A DNA stretch of 64,000 bases from Zygnema cylindricum (taxonomy: Eukaryota; Streptophyta; Zygnematophyceae; Zygnematales; Zygnemataceae), in the NCBI GenBank assembly GCA_037447655.1, contig JBBHKE010002706.1, positions 372,001 to 436,000 of the forward strand, in the 5' to 3' direction. Position numbers and translations under genes: made by a program. Under the pieces are notes generated by a model. That model saw only the letters and a program-made list of their open reading frames with translations. It ran no database searches and was not told the DNA's origin. The stretch's first letter is position 1. Each line of letters starts with the position of its first letter. Positions 47,427 through 59,381 of this stretch are shown here, piece by piece.

Positions 47427-49790
47427 CTAATAATAACGGGCCGGTACCTTCATATACACCTCTTCCTCCAATTCTCTATTCAAAATCAATGTTTCAATGT
47501 CCATTTGATGGACGTGCTTCTTCCCCGTCGCTGCAAGGGCAATAATAATCCATAGTGAGTCGAACTTCACCACGAGAGCATAAGTCTCATTAAAATCGAT
47601 TCCCTCGCGTTGTTGGAAGCCATTACAAACAGGCCGCGCCTTGTACTTAATACTCCTTCCCGAAGCTCCAGTTTTGGTCTTAAACACCCGCTTTGCATCA
47701 ATTGCTTTTTTCCCCTACGGTAAGTTCACCTCCTCAAAAGTTCGATTATCCACTATCAATTTAAATTCTTTCTCCCACGCCGGTTTCCACTTACTCTCCC
47801 ATTCGGCCGAACTTCTTGCCTCGCCATAAGATTGAGGGTCGCCGGTCATATTTTCCTTAAGTGATTGTTATAAAAGAAACTCCGTCTCCTTAGCGTCAGA
47901 AAGGAAATAATGTGAATTTGATGCATTTTCCCCTTTCTGATCGTAAGAGAGTTTCTCCGATTTCTTTCCCTTTGTACTCCGAGAGCTCCTCCTAAAAACT
48001 TGCTCCTCCTTTTTGTCTTTCTCTTCCTCGGATTCAATTTCAATTTCCTTTTAACTCGATTTAGAACTCGATTTAGAGCTTTGAGATTTCCGAATGTTCG
48101 AAGGCACTCGGGAATCCAAAGATCCGTTACTCTTTCTTTCAAATTCAATTTCAACTAATTTCCCCAATCTCTTTTTATGAGATTTCACATTCGGTTCATC
48201 ATCCGATTCCGAATCCCCAATGTGCGGAAATTTTTCAATTTCACTCTCCTCATAAAAATCCAAATTCTCTTTAAATTTCCCAACGGAATTCATAGCGGAT
48301 TTGAGATCCTCGTGAAAATCCACATTCCGAGATTCTTCCACGGTGTGACGAGCCGGATCATACACACGATATAAATTCCCTTTCGCACTATAACCAATAA
48401 AAATTCCCGGCCAACTCCTTGGTGCAAATTTCCCCTTCCTCTTACTTAATTCCACATAAACCGTGGCATGACATCCCCAAATTCTCAAATGATGAACCGT
48501 AGGCTTTCTCCCACTCCATAACTCCTCCGGTGTTTTACTTCCGGAAACCGAAGTGAGTCGTCGGTTACAAATATAATTTGCCGTGAGGATCGCATCTCCC
48601 CACAAAAACATTTCGCGTCCGGAGCTATGAATCATCGCACGGACCATTTCTTGTAAGGTACAATTCTTCCTCTCGGCCACTCCATTTGATTTCGGAGAAT
48701 AAGGCGCCGTAAATTGATGCCTTATCCCCCACTCCTTACAATACCCCTCAAAAACAACAAACTCCCGTCCATTATCCGACCGAATAGACTTAAGTTTCTT
48801 ATCAATTTGCCTTTCGGCCATTACATGCCACTCTTTAAATTTTTCAAATGCATCCGATTTCTTTTTCAATAAATACACCTATGACTTTCGAGAGAAATCA
48901 TCAACAATCACCAAAGAATTCTTATTACCTCCTATTGTCTCGGGTTTAATATGTCCACAAAGATCGATGTGGACAACCTCCAAAGGATTTTGAGCTCGAT
49001 GCTTGATGTCTTTATTCGGATGGGATTTCCGAATTTGACGTCTTTTGCTACATCCTCCGCATCCGTTCACCTTCTCACTGGATGCGAGGTCCAAACCCCT
49101 CATTGAAGAGTGACGAATCATCTTTTTTAAACTTACCTCGGATGTGTGACACATCTGGTGATGCAATAAGGTAAGATCACCTTTCAACTCCGAAATTTGA
49201 TGTGAAATCCCCTCGGTGGGAACTTTAGTTTTCGGCCTCCTCCATAAGAGCCGACTATGATTCGCATCCGTTACAACTCATTCTCCAATGACATCCCCCT
49301 TCTCATTCCAAATATTAATAGATTGATCACCTCTTGCTAGTAAGCTTCTACCAATCCGTTGGATTTGTGGAATACTTAGCAAATTGACCGAACCGTCAGG
49401 AATATAAAGAGTATTTTGAAGGCAATACTCCGTCGATTTCTCCTTTCCATCAACATCCCATGAAAGGAGGTCAAACCGAACCGTGCCAACCGTACCAACC
49501 GAAATGACATGTCCACTCGCCACCGTAATAAACTTCGGAACCGTAAGTTATCTCATATCATCGAACTTGGTAGCATCCGTGCAAACATGGTGAGATGCCC
49601 CCGTATCAATAATCCACTCTTTCTCATTTCCTCCATTACTTACCGAGTCAAGGGTAAGATTAAGAACCGGAAACTCATCACCGGTTTCATTACCACAATC
49701 AAATTAATTTGCATTGCCGTAACCACGGCCGCCGCCGCGGCCTCCTCCTCGGCCGCCACCTCGGCCACCTCTATCTCCTACTCTACCTCC
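47427..49790 (-). pseudogene. Copia pol: protease, integrase, partial reverse transcriptase
   Basis: Protease: WIIDTGASHHVC. Integrase: an HHCC-like LHHQMCH...CGGCSKR, then HIDLCGH, SDNGREF and YSPKSNGVAERKN giving the D, D and E residues. The reverse transcriptase start shows KTKTGASGRSIKYKARPVCNGF and VHQMDIETLILN. In the main frame, stops are at NAN*F, DMR*L, IGE*V, RKS*V, KSS*K, FLL*Q and NLP*G (four TAA, two TAG, one TGA). Long stretches between them stay in one frame, so decay was mainly by point mutation. Confidence 0.9.
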
Positions 49791-49806
49791 TTTTCCACCG
49801 ACAAAA

Positions 49807-50648
49807 TTAATATCGGGTTTCGAGAGTAGTAGAGTTGAGAACTCCTCCTCCACTTGAAGAAGCCGTTGGAGTTCCCTCCGACATTTTGATAAAATTGACG
49901 GTGAATCCGAAGGTGTTATCCGCCTTCGCTCGTAAGATAGCTTTAAGATGTGAAAGCTTGTCCGGTAAAGCGTTAAGAAAAACGCTTAATTTATCCGCAT
50001 CCAAAATGACTCGGCCATTGTTGAGTAATTGCTCGAGTATAATATTGAAGCGCTTCACGGCATCATCCATCAATTCATTTGGCTTGATTTTAAAGTTCAT
50101 AAAGTCCGTATAAACATATTGACCCTTGTTCTCAACGCCTTTCTCGTATTGCTCCTCAAGTGCTTGCCAACACTCATGGGCCGTACCGTGAGCGAGAAAA
50201 TGATCAAGAACGGTAGAAGTGCAATTTTTCATCAAACCGGTCGTTGCCGCGATATCTTTCAATCTCCATTGGGCAGGTGCTTGCTCTCGATAGGCATTTT
50301 CTCCTCTCCACTGACGATCCTCCAAAGCTTTTTGAGCATAAGTTGGCCCGAAATGAACTTCTTCCAAACGGCATAATTGGTGCCATTAAAGGCCACGGAT
50401 CTCCCCGACATATGATAATCTTCTTCGTTTTCCAATCCTTCGTCAAATTCCGATTCTTCTTCTATCTTCGACTTTCCCTTCTTAATCCTCTCTTTTCTCT
50501 CACTCTCATTAGCCCCTCCACTGAATGGATCCGCATCCGGAAAAGAAGTGTTTTCTTTGCTCTCACTCGGTTGAGTTTGAAAACGTTTGCTCTCACTCGG
50601 TTGAGTTTGAAAACGTGAATCGACATATCTCATTAGTGTGTCAAACAT
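49807..50648 (-). pseudogene. Copia gag (UBN2-type), frameshifted
   Basis: ATG at 50648 opens MFDTLMRYVDSRF, followed by a duplicated RFQTQPSESK. FNGTNYAVWKKF and LWRIVSGEE are typical of the N-terminal part of copia gag. The frame shifts near 50270 and continues as WRLKDIAATTGLM, AHECWQALEEQYE and LNALPDKLSHLKAIL. An RGG-rich stretch follows, with no clear zinc knuckle. The element's nucleocapsid cannot be intact. Confidence 0.85.
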
Positions 50649-50813
50649 TTATTCGAATCTTCTCTCCGTATTTCGAGTCTCCTCAAATTGAGAACCCAAA
50701 AAACTGAACTTTCTTGCCCTCTCTGAATTCGACACGGGGGAAGGAGTATTTTTATTCTTCTTCCTCCCCATGTACTCTCACGCTATCTCCGAAACACTAG
50801 CTCCGATACGAAT

Positions 50814-51130
50814 TGTAGGATCTTAAAAATAATGCTCTCTAAATTCCATTCACAAAATGCTGGAAAAATAATCACAGCGGAAGCTCATAAAAAAACCAAG
50901 AGGAATATTCAGCCAAAAAGATTTAAAATTGTTTTTGGCCGAAGCCTCTTTACATAACCTCTTCTCTCTCTTCTCTCTTCTCCATAATCTCTACTTCAAC
51001 GATTAACTTGCTGCATCTGGATACTGCAGTCTATACCCCTTTTCAAACTAACGTACAAACGCAAAACAAACAAACTACCCTGGCAACAAACTCTGTCCCT
51101 AGCTAGCAGAAGCGGACAAAGGAAAACTGC
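50814..51130 (-). repeat. Copia 5' LTR (outer boundary approximate) and primer-binding-like site
   Basis: On the minus strand the LTR ends TCCTACA at 50814, the usual CA end. It is followed by ATTCGTATCGGAGC (50813-50800), which resembles the TGGTATCAGAGC primer site complementary to initiator methionine tRNA in plant copia elements. The outer TG end cannot be fixed because no second LTR is present. Confidence 0.6.
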
Positions 51131-51139
51131 AGGGAAACT

Positions 51140-51545
51140 AATAATAATGATAATAACATCAATAACTAGGATAATAATCTGTAATAATAATGACTGTAAT
51201 AATAATAATAATACTTATCATGAAAATAATAGTAGTAATAATAATAATAACAACTGTACCAATAATAACTGTAATAATAATGACGACACTCGTAATAACT
51301 ATAATAATAATCACTACAACAAAACCAAAATAATAATAACTATAACAATAGCTACAATAATAATAATAGCAGCTATAACAATAATAATAACTGTGATAGT
51401 AATAACTGTAATAATAATAACTGTAATATCAGCCACTTCAACAGTAATAACTACTGCGATAATAACTACAATAATAATAACTGAAGTAATAATGACTACA
51501 GTAATAATTAGAAACAAATAATAATAAATGAATAATCCTAATAAC
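51140..51545. repeat. AAT/ACTGTAATAAT array
   Basis: Same style as the array at 45820-47158. Probably the other side of the array into which the copia element inserted. Confidence 0.9.
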
Positions 51546-51554
51546 AATAATAAC

Positions 51555-52085
51555 TCCCTCCCTCCCCCTCCCTCTCCCTCTCTCTCTCTCTCCCCTTATT
51601 CTTCAGTTTTTTTTGTGGCCGCTTTGGTTCCTTTAAAAATAATCTTGAATTTAAGCTTAATCTATTTTTTGCCAAACAGGCGATATTTTCCGTTCCCTTA
51701 TTATTATATTTCGTAAACTTTTACGGAATTTTCTTTTCCGTCCACCGAGTTCCGAAACTGGCGACTGGGGGAGAGGTATTTTAACTTTCGTTATTATTAT
51801 TATTGTTATTGTTATCGTTTTTATTTTTGTTGTTATTTTCGTTTTTATTTTTCGTTGTTGTTTATGTCGACGTGATTGTTTTTTTTTGTGATTATATTTG
51901 TCATTCGTTTTTTCTCATCTCTCTCTCTCTCTCTCTCTCTCCCTCTCTCTCTCTCTCTCTCCTCTCCCTCCCTCCCCCTCTCTCTCCCTCTCCCTCTCCC
52001 TCCCTCCCTCCCTTGCCCAATTTTTTGTATATACATTCTTTTTTTGAAGTTGTTATTTATTCGATTTGTTTTTTTTTTTTTTTTT
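51555..52085. repeat. CT, TTA and T-run microsatellites
   Basis: CCCTCC/CTCTCT at 51556-51595, TTATTA at 51790-51850, CT at 51920-52010 and a poly-T at about 52070-52090. This is non-coding sequence upstream of the GT61 gene. Confidence 0.85.
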
Positions 52086-52297
52086 TTTTTCAGATTCCGT
52101 TAAATTCAAAAATTGTAATTTCCTGAAGTAAAAGAAAACCTTTATTTCTGGTCGAAGGTCCTTTTGAGGAAACTGGGGGGGGGAGAGATATAGAGAGAGA
52201 GATTTTGGGGGTAGAGGGAGAAGTTGTGGGGGGAGAAAGAGAAGTTTTGGGGAGGGAGAGAGAGGTAAGGGAGAGTGAGAGATCGGAGGGATTTTAC

Positions 52298-55200
52298 ATG
52301 GAAGAGAGAGAGAATGGAGGGAGAGAATTGAATGGAGGTGGGAGCATTGGGGAGGAGGGAAGCGAGGAGAGAGAGAAGTGGGAGGGATTGGGACAAAAGG
52401 GGATAGAGGAATGGAGAGGGAGTGAAGGGGGAGAGAGAGGGGCGAGAGAAGTGAATGGCGAGAGTGGAGGGAGTGGAGGGAGAGGGGAAGAAGGGTTGGG
52501 AGGGGAGGATGTGGAAAGTAGGGCGAGAGAAGAGAGTGGGGAGGGAGTGGAGGTAGTGGTGGGAGTGGAGGGAGAGGTGCGATTGGAGGGAGTGGATGGA
52601 GAGAGAGGAAAAAATGATAATAGTGGAGAGAAAGAAGGGAGGGAGGAGGGAGGAGAGATTGGAGTGAAAGGAAAGATGGAGAGGGAGGGAGCGAGAGGTG
52701 ATTTTGAAGTGAGAGGAAAGAGTGGGGTGGGAGTAGGACGAGAGGGAGAAGGAAGAGAGAGACAGGGAAGAGAGAGAGGAGGAAGACAGAGAGAGGGAAG
52801 AGAGAGAGAACTAGCTGGTAGGAGAGCAAAGGGGGGAGAAGAGAGAGATTTGGGGCATGAGAATCTTGAAAAGAAAGTGAAAAAGGAGAGATTGACTTAT
52901 TTGGAAGAGGAGAGAGGGAGGAGGGAGGAAGGGGAGAGTAAGGTTGAGATTTTGAGAGAGAAATATGAAAAAAAAATATCGACAAAGGCAAATCTTGTGA
53001 TAAAGATGTTCCATGAAAAGGGAGAGAGGGAGAAGGAGAGAGAAAAAGAGAGAGAGGGAGGAGGAAAATTAGGAGAGGGGGAGGAGATTCAAAGAGAAAG
53101 TGAAATGAGAGGAGGGACCCATTTGGGAGAGAGAGAGAAAAAAAGAGAGAAAGAGAGAGAGAGTCCAAAATTGGACTTCGAAATTTCCAGAATTCCCAAA
53201 ATTTCCAAAATTGAAGAAATTCGAGCGAAAAAAAAAGAATCTGAAGAGGACGACACCGAACCGGAAAAAGACAAAAAAAAAGTTTCCGATTCCGAAGAAT
53301 TTTTTTTTGGGCAGATTCCCTCGAATTCGATTGGTCGAGTGGATCTCGGGCAGGTTTTAAACAGAAAAGAAATGAAAGATTTTGCGATTCACCCAACTTA
53401 TAAATATAGAAATTCTTTTATTGGGAAAAATTGTACTACAAGACAAATTTGCCCAAATTTTGGATTTTGTGAAAAAGACGGAACAGGAGCGGTTGCTATG
53501 TGCCGAAATACCCATTTAAATAATGGGGGGGTGGAGGGAGAGGCCCCATTAAATATGGTGAATCCCTCTCAGAGAGATAAACAAATTATGCTTCCTTTTG
53601 AGGTAAGATTTTTTAGGTTTTTCTTTTTTCTTTTAAGAGGGATTTTAGAGTTTTGGAGAATTTTTGGAGTTTTTTTGTTTGAGATTTGCTCCGAAAAGGC
53701 GGTTGGTGATTTAGATTTTCCCCTTTTGTTTTATTTTTGGTTTTTTTTTGTTACAATATTTGGTTTATTTTTGTTTTGTTTTTTGGGGGAGGAATGATGA
53801 TGAAGGTTTTTGACTTCTCAATATTTAAGTTTACCGATAATCGGATTAATATTGACATTCAACTTTTTTTTTTGAAAGATAAGCTGCATTGTTTTAAAGG
53901 ATAATACTTTTTTTTTTGTTTATTTAAATTTTTTCTTGTTTTTTCTCCTTTTTCTCAACCTTTTTTCCTTCTTTTTTCTTTTACCTTTTTTTTTCTTATA
54001 TCTACATATTTTTTCAGGGAAATGTGTGGGTTTTGGAAAATGTTTACACAAACAAAAAAGGTCACATATTTAACAAAACCTATTTTTTTCTTCACGGAGG
54101 ATGCATTTATTTGGACGGTTTCGAGTATCCCGAAAACACCCAGTACGTAAATCCCTTTTTAAAAAATCCTTACAACCCTAAAAAACCTAAAAACCCTAAA
54201 AACCCTAATAACCTTAAAAAACCTAAAAACCCTTGAAACCCTCAAAACCCTTCAAACCCTTCAAACCCTTCAAATCCTAAAATCCCTTAAAAACCTTGCA
54301 TTTTTGCCATTTAGGGTTTTGAATTTGAGGTTTTGGTGAATATGATAAGCTAGAAATTTTACAAATCCCACAGAATCTTCAGAATAACCTAACCCTAGAA
54401 AAACTTGAAAAACCTGGGAAACCCATAAAAACACACTTAAAAATCTTACGGAAAACCTTATACAACTTGCAATTTTTTTTTGATGGTTACGACGTTCGAG
54501 GATTTGGCGAATATGGTAATTAGAAATCTCAAAAACAACTCAACCCGAAAATCCATAAAGACACACTAAAAAAATCCCTAGGAAAAATCTCAACAACTTT
54601 ATTTATTTGTTTATTTTATTATTGTTTTTAGGGTTACGACGTTCGAGGTTTTGGCGAACATGATAAGTTGGAACGCGGCGGTGAACTACTACCACTCCAT
54701 CGTCGAGGGAATGCACGATTTTGTCGTTATGCGGGCCGTTTTGGACCGATTCAAGGTATCCACGCTAATTTTGGTGTCTTTATTTTAATTCCCATGATTC
54801 ATTCTCTTCATTTTGATACCCAATTTCTTGATATTTGATTAAAAATCTAAAACCCTAAGAAATGATGACTGTTATAGCCACTCTTACCGAATCTCTACAA
54901 CCACCGCTAAATCCCTGAACGTTTGTCTTTTAGTGGAATCGTACGGGATTGTACACCAATATAGTATTAATGAAGGTTGTATTAATCGAAATTATTTTGT
55001 GCGTATAGAAGAGAATCTCAGCGTCCAATACAAAATCCGTTTGAGCGTTGTCGTTTTTGAAATCAAATTAAGACATTCACTGAAAACGTCACACGTGGCA
55101 GATTTTCTTGTTGCTCTTTATGGAAAGAAACGCGTTTCAAAGATCCTCTCTTTTGACTGCGGGGTTGTCCGAATCTGGCGGACCGTATTAGTGCGAAAAG

Positions 55201-57156
55201 TGCGAATTAAACGAACCGATGTTGGTACGAAAAAAATCTTTGAAAATCCTTTCTTTTGACTACTCGCACGCGATATTTGGCTACAAATAGAAAGAGAAAA
55301 CGACAAATAGAAAGAGAAAACGACAAAAAAACGAGATTCAGTTGGCTGGAGGTTTCCAACGGTAAACGAGTCATCGTCACTGTCCAATAAAATCGTGGAT
55401 TGAAATCCGACGACTTCGATCCGCTCCGGTGTTCACATCACTTTGTTTGCCGAGCCACGTGTCTTTACCGCCTGAAATACCAATGAAGTCCTACAGCTAA
55501 GCAAAAAGTACAATACGTAGTCTTTATTCGACGAATCGACGTGTGAAACTGGCCTGAGATTGGTAAATGTTTCAAAATGATTAGAAAACGAATGACGTGG
55601 CAGAAGGACAAAACTAGAAGTACAGTACAGTACTCGTACGAAAATTTGCTAATCGCCGAAAGTCAGCAAAACCTTGTGATTCGAAACTCGACATACATAT
55701 GTAATTATTAATTAACTAATTATATATGCATTATTGCGTGGGAATGCAAAAATGAAATTTATTACGTGTAACATTTTTAGTGGACATGTTCCAAAACGAC
55801 AAACGCTCGAATAGATTTGTAATCTTACGATTCGTTTTTTTTTTTTTGAGATTCTCTTGGGTACACGACAATTTATTATTTTCTATCAATTCAACTTGGT
55901 ATGTACTATTTTGGTGTAGATTCGCGTACCATTTCACTAAACGACAAATATCGGGTGAATTTACAGTCGCTTTAAAGATTCGCCGGACAGTCTCTTCGAC
56001 ATAACATTTTGTCTTTTTTTTTGTGCCGGACGACCAGAAAAGTCCAAAAACCTGACGAACAACCTTTTTTTTTTTTGGCAGGACGTGCCCGTGGCCTTCA
56101 GAAAAGTCCAAGATGTCGGTCCGTTGAAAAAAGTGGTGACAGTGGTCGGTGCTGACGTGGCATCCCTCAACCTGCAACTTTTGGGAGATGACCTTTTTTT
56201 CGCCAAAAAAATGATAGTTCCGGCCGGGCAGGTAAGAAAACTTTTTTTTTTCTTTTTTTCTGGGGGCAGTCCAATTTGTACCTTGAAGGGAAAGGTGTGA
56301 CAGTAATGGTTTTGTTTTTTTTTTTTTTTTTCTTCCCCCCTTTTTTTTTTTTTTTTTTTTTTTTCTTCCCCTCTTTTTTTTTTTCTTTTCCTTCTTCCTC
56401 TCCTCTTATTCTACTTTCCCCCTCCCTTCTTTTTGTCTTTTTCGGGCAGGTTTGTGGAAGACCAGCGGGCAGCGTAATCCAAAACGTTCGGAAAAATTTA
56501 AAAGTACCGACTCTTCTCAAAAGGTAAACTATAATTTTTGTTTGTTCTATTGTTTTTAATTGTTCGTTGATTGTTTTTCGACTGTTTTTCAATTGTTTTT
56601 CATTTTTTTATTATTGTTTTTTCGATTATTTCTCATTTTTTTCGGTTGTTTTTTTATGTTTTTTTATGTTTTTTTTTTGGTTTTTGTTTGTCTTATATGA
56701 AGATTTCCGGAATCGCCTTTATGGGAAAGAACGAAAAATTTCGATTGGCAAATTGTCATCGCTCAACGGCACAAAAAGCGAGAATTGGCGAATCACGAGA
56801 AATTTCTAAAAGAAATGGAAATGAGATACGGAAAAAGAAGAGTAAAAAGTTTTTGGGGAAACATTACTATGTCGGAAACAATCGATTTTTTCAAAAAGAC
56901 CATTTTATATATTGGGGTTCACGGAGCCGGTTTAACTAATTTGTATTTTATGCCGAAAAATTCCGCGGTATTAGAATTAAGACCGAACGAATTTATTAAC
57001 CCTTGTTTACAATTTTTGGCGAATCGTTGCGAATTAGATTATTATATGATGGTTGGAAAAGGAAATTCGTCAAGTTCTCTAGAAATTGATTTAAACGAGG
57101 TTCTCGGATTGGTCGAGAAAATTTTGCCACCTACGAAAGCGGCAGAAATCGATTAA
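52298..57156 (+). CDS. GT61 family glycosyltransferase (DUF563), N-terminus uncertain
   Basis: Exons: (52298?)-53602, 54018-54142, 54632-54755, 56082-56231, 56450-56523, 56703-57156 (TAA). All introns are GT-AG and the phases agree. Conserved segments: VNYYHSIVEGMHDF (the GT61 NxxHxxxE-like region), WQIVIAQRHKKR, and the C-terminal YIGVHGAGLTNLYFMP with AVLELRP, which is diagnostic of GT61. Family members are type II Golgi or ER enzymes transferring xylose, arabinose or GlcNAc to wall polymers or glycoproteins. The first exon has a long frame whose part before about 53165 is GA-derived (glutamate, glycine and arginine repeats). I see no membrane anchor, so the true start may be in an unseen upstream exon. 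The recognisable protein begins near KLDFEISRIPKI. Cysteines in NCTTRQICPNFGFC may form disulfides. Confidence 0.82.
54166..54300. repeat. CCCTAAAAA telomere-like degenerate repeat in a GT61 intron
   Basis: Runs of CCTAAAAACCCTAAAAACCC followed by CCCTTCAAA units, directly after the donor of the 54018-54142 exon. Confidence 0.8.
54308..54670 (+). repeat. Three tandem copies of the 5' edge of a GT61 exon
   Basis: The real exon start at 54632 (GGTTACGACGTTCGAGGTTTTG, then GCGAACATGATAAG) is preceded by related sequences at about 54484 (GGTTACGACGTTCGAGGATTTG) and about 54313 (AGGGTTTTGAATTTGAGGTTTTG). The spacings are 148 and 171 bases, with similar AAAATC and CACACTAAAAA stretches between them. 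Only the last copy continues into the coding exon. Confidence 0.85.
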
Positions 57157-57926
57157 AAACTTGGAAAAAATGGTCAAATGTTTGGAAAAGTAAATTTTAA
57201 CTTAGGAGATTGCGTCAAAACTTGGAAAAAATGAGGTGAAATTTGAAAAGGTTAGTCGAAAACCTGAGAAAATGTCTATCAAAAGTTGTCAAAATAGGTC
57301 AAACTTGGAAAATGGATGGTTTTAAGAGTTTAGTTTTAGATTTCGAGTTTTGTAAAAATGTTAAGAAGGTGAAAAATGGTTTTAAGTAAATGTCAAAATG
57401 GGTCAAACTAAATAGATTCAGAAAATTTAGTCAGTTAAATTTTTTCAATAATTTTTTTGTAGAAAAGTTAGGAAGATACATAGATTTTTTTCTTTTTTGC
57501 TCATTTTTTGTAAAAATAAGTTTTGAACACGATTTGTTTGTAATTTAATTGGAAAAAGGTTTTTGTTTTAATAAAGACAGATTTATACTTAAAGTTCAGG
57601 CTAATCTTTTGGGATTTTCAAGTTTCCTCAATTGGAAGTATAATAAAAGGCGTAAAGAGTAGAGGGAAAACAAGAGGGAGAGAGAGAGAGAGAGGGAGGA
57701 AATCAGAAGAGGCAGAGAAGGGGGGGAGTTTGAACGAGGAGAAGGAGACAAGGAGAGGAAGGGGAGAAAAAATTATAAAATTGATGTTAAGAAATTGACA
57801 TGATTTTTATTTTCAATTTGGTCAAATGATCAATTTTCGATGTTAATCTTGGTTTCGATTTTGAGCTTTTGGTTTTTTTCTTCTCTTCACTTTTGTTTCA
57901 GATGTCAATTTTCACTCAGTTTTGTT
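57157..57926. other. 3' flank of GT61, no gene
   Basis: Repeated AACTTGGAAAA(A)ATGG/GTCAAA phrases at 57160-57310 and a short GAGAGA stretch at 57668-57700. Nothing else recognised. Confidence 0.5.
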
Positions 57927-58202
57927 CATAGTTCAAAAGTAGGCGTTTTTATGGTAGGCCTTTGGTCGGCGCCTTTATCGTAAGTTGTGTTATGGGCTTT
58001 TCATGTGATCTTCTTAGATCGCTACTTTTATCAGCGACCGTCTGATCGTCCAAATCTGACGGTGTAAATAAAATTTTTTGGTCCGAATGTTTTAATTGGT
58101 CCGAATAGGTCCGAATACAATATGGGTCTTAAGGTCATATTGTATGTTTTGCATACAATAGGCATATTGTATGGGCCTACTTTCACCTACTTTTGAACTA
58201 TG
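57927..58202. mobile_element. MITE-like element, 276 bp
   Basis: The ends are CATAGTTCAAAAGTAGG at 57927-57943 and its exact reverse complement at 58186-58202. Both sides are flanked by GTT, which could be a 3-base target duplication. The right half also contains a nested inverted repeat around ATTGTATG/CATACAAT. No coding capacity. It lies 770 bases downstream of the GT61 stop. Confidence 0.65.
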
Positions 58203-59381
58203 GTTCTGTTGTAAGTTATAATTCCAGTAAAATTTGGTTTTTTTTTCCTTAACAGTTTAGGATCAGACGAGGATGCCATCCGAAGGCCCATATTGTTTTT
58301 CCATTTACCTCCTATTTTGTGCATGTTCAATGTTCGAAATAAATATTATATGTTATTGTATGTCAATGTAACTGCATGTTTTTCATAAAGTCTCCCTTTT
58401 ATAAAAAATATGATGTCAATGTTAATAGTTTTATAATGTGACCAATATGCTAGAACTAATGTATGCAATCGCAACAAAAAAAAAGAGATTAAAAAAAATT
58501 GACCAACCCAATAGAAAAATTTGTCGCCCTTCTGAGATGCGAAAAAATAAGTTATATTTTACTTGAAAGTGATTTTGACAAATTGTACAAATGTACAAAA
58601 AAAAAAAAAAAACGCGGAAAAAATACAAATACGAATCAACAACTAGAGTAGACATTTCTCCTCCAAAAAACTGATTTATTTTCTACCATACATGGTCCAA
58701 GAGCGAAATTGCTACGCAAAAAAAGTCAAAAGATCTTTTCTTCTTTCTCGTTTTCTTTTTATTCTTTCTTCCATTTCTTCATTCAAAAACTTTCCAATGA
58801 CTCAATTTCTCCTCTAATATACTACCCTAAAAAAATCATATAAAGCCCTAACCCTAGCTTAATGGTTCAAGAGCAAAATCTCCAGGCAAAAAAAGTCGAT
58901 CATTTTCCTCCTTTTCTCTCAATTTCCTCCATTTTCTCCATTTTCTCCTTTTCTTTCTGTTCTTGCATCCATTTTCTCGTACGAAAATTTAAAACCTTTT
59001 TAACACAGCTCTGCAAATCCAAAAAACAATAATAATTTTGTAAAGACGGTATACTATAAATTGCTTTAAAACTAACAATTCGAACAAAGCAACAAACCGT
59101 CTACGAGATAAATTTAAAGTATATCCTCAAACCAGCGCAACTGAAAATTCTAGTAAAGTGTTAACGGAAATTATTTAATGCTAATTATAATTATTTAGAG
59201 ATTAATTAGTTATTACTCTAATAGCGATGCTCGATGTGCTAATTTGGAGATGGAAAAACTTTCATGCCTGTTGAAATAACAACTATATAACCATATATTC
59301 GTAACACTAACTAAATATGTGGTCCAAAATGAGCCACGTAGTTCAAAAAGCAAAAAACTAAGTTTGTAAAGGAAAACAAAC
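58203..59381. other. AT-rich DNA; continuation of the minus-strand gene not resolved
   Basis: Contains two copies of AAGAGC(G/A)AAAT followed by GCAAAAAAAGTC (58698 and 58869). Later exons of the minus-strand gene at 59382-60707 would be expected here or further left, but I could not identify one. Confidence 0.35.

Larger units (their letters stand above)
47169..51130 (-). mobile_element. Decayed Ty1/copia retrotransposon, 3' part lost at the gap
   Basis: On the minus strand the order is a 5' LTR, a primer-binding-like site, gag, protease, integrase and the start of reverse transcriptase; integrase before reverse transcriptase is the copia order. RNase H and the 3' LTR are absent because the sequence ends at the gap. 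AAT-type simple repeats flank both ends, so the element probably inserted into that array. Stops and at least one frameshift in gag make it non-functional. Confidence 0.93.

Noticed and set aside
52053-53396. 447-codon minus frame opposite GT61 exon 1
   Set aside because: Antisense shadow of the GA-rich tract and of the GT61 exon; the plus strand carries the conserved family sequence.
54933-55259. 108-codon plus frame in a GT61 intron
   Set aside because: Lies wholly between two well-supported exons, has no family-like content, and contains short internal repeats typical of intron sequence.
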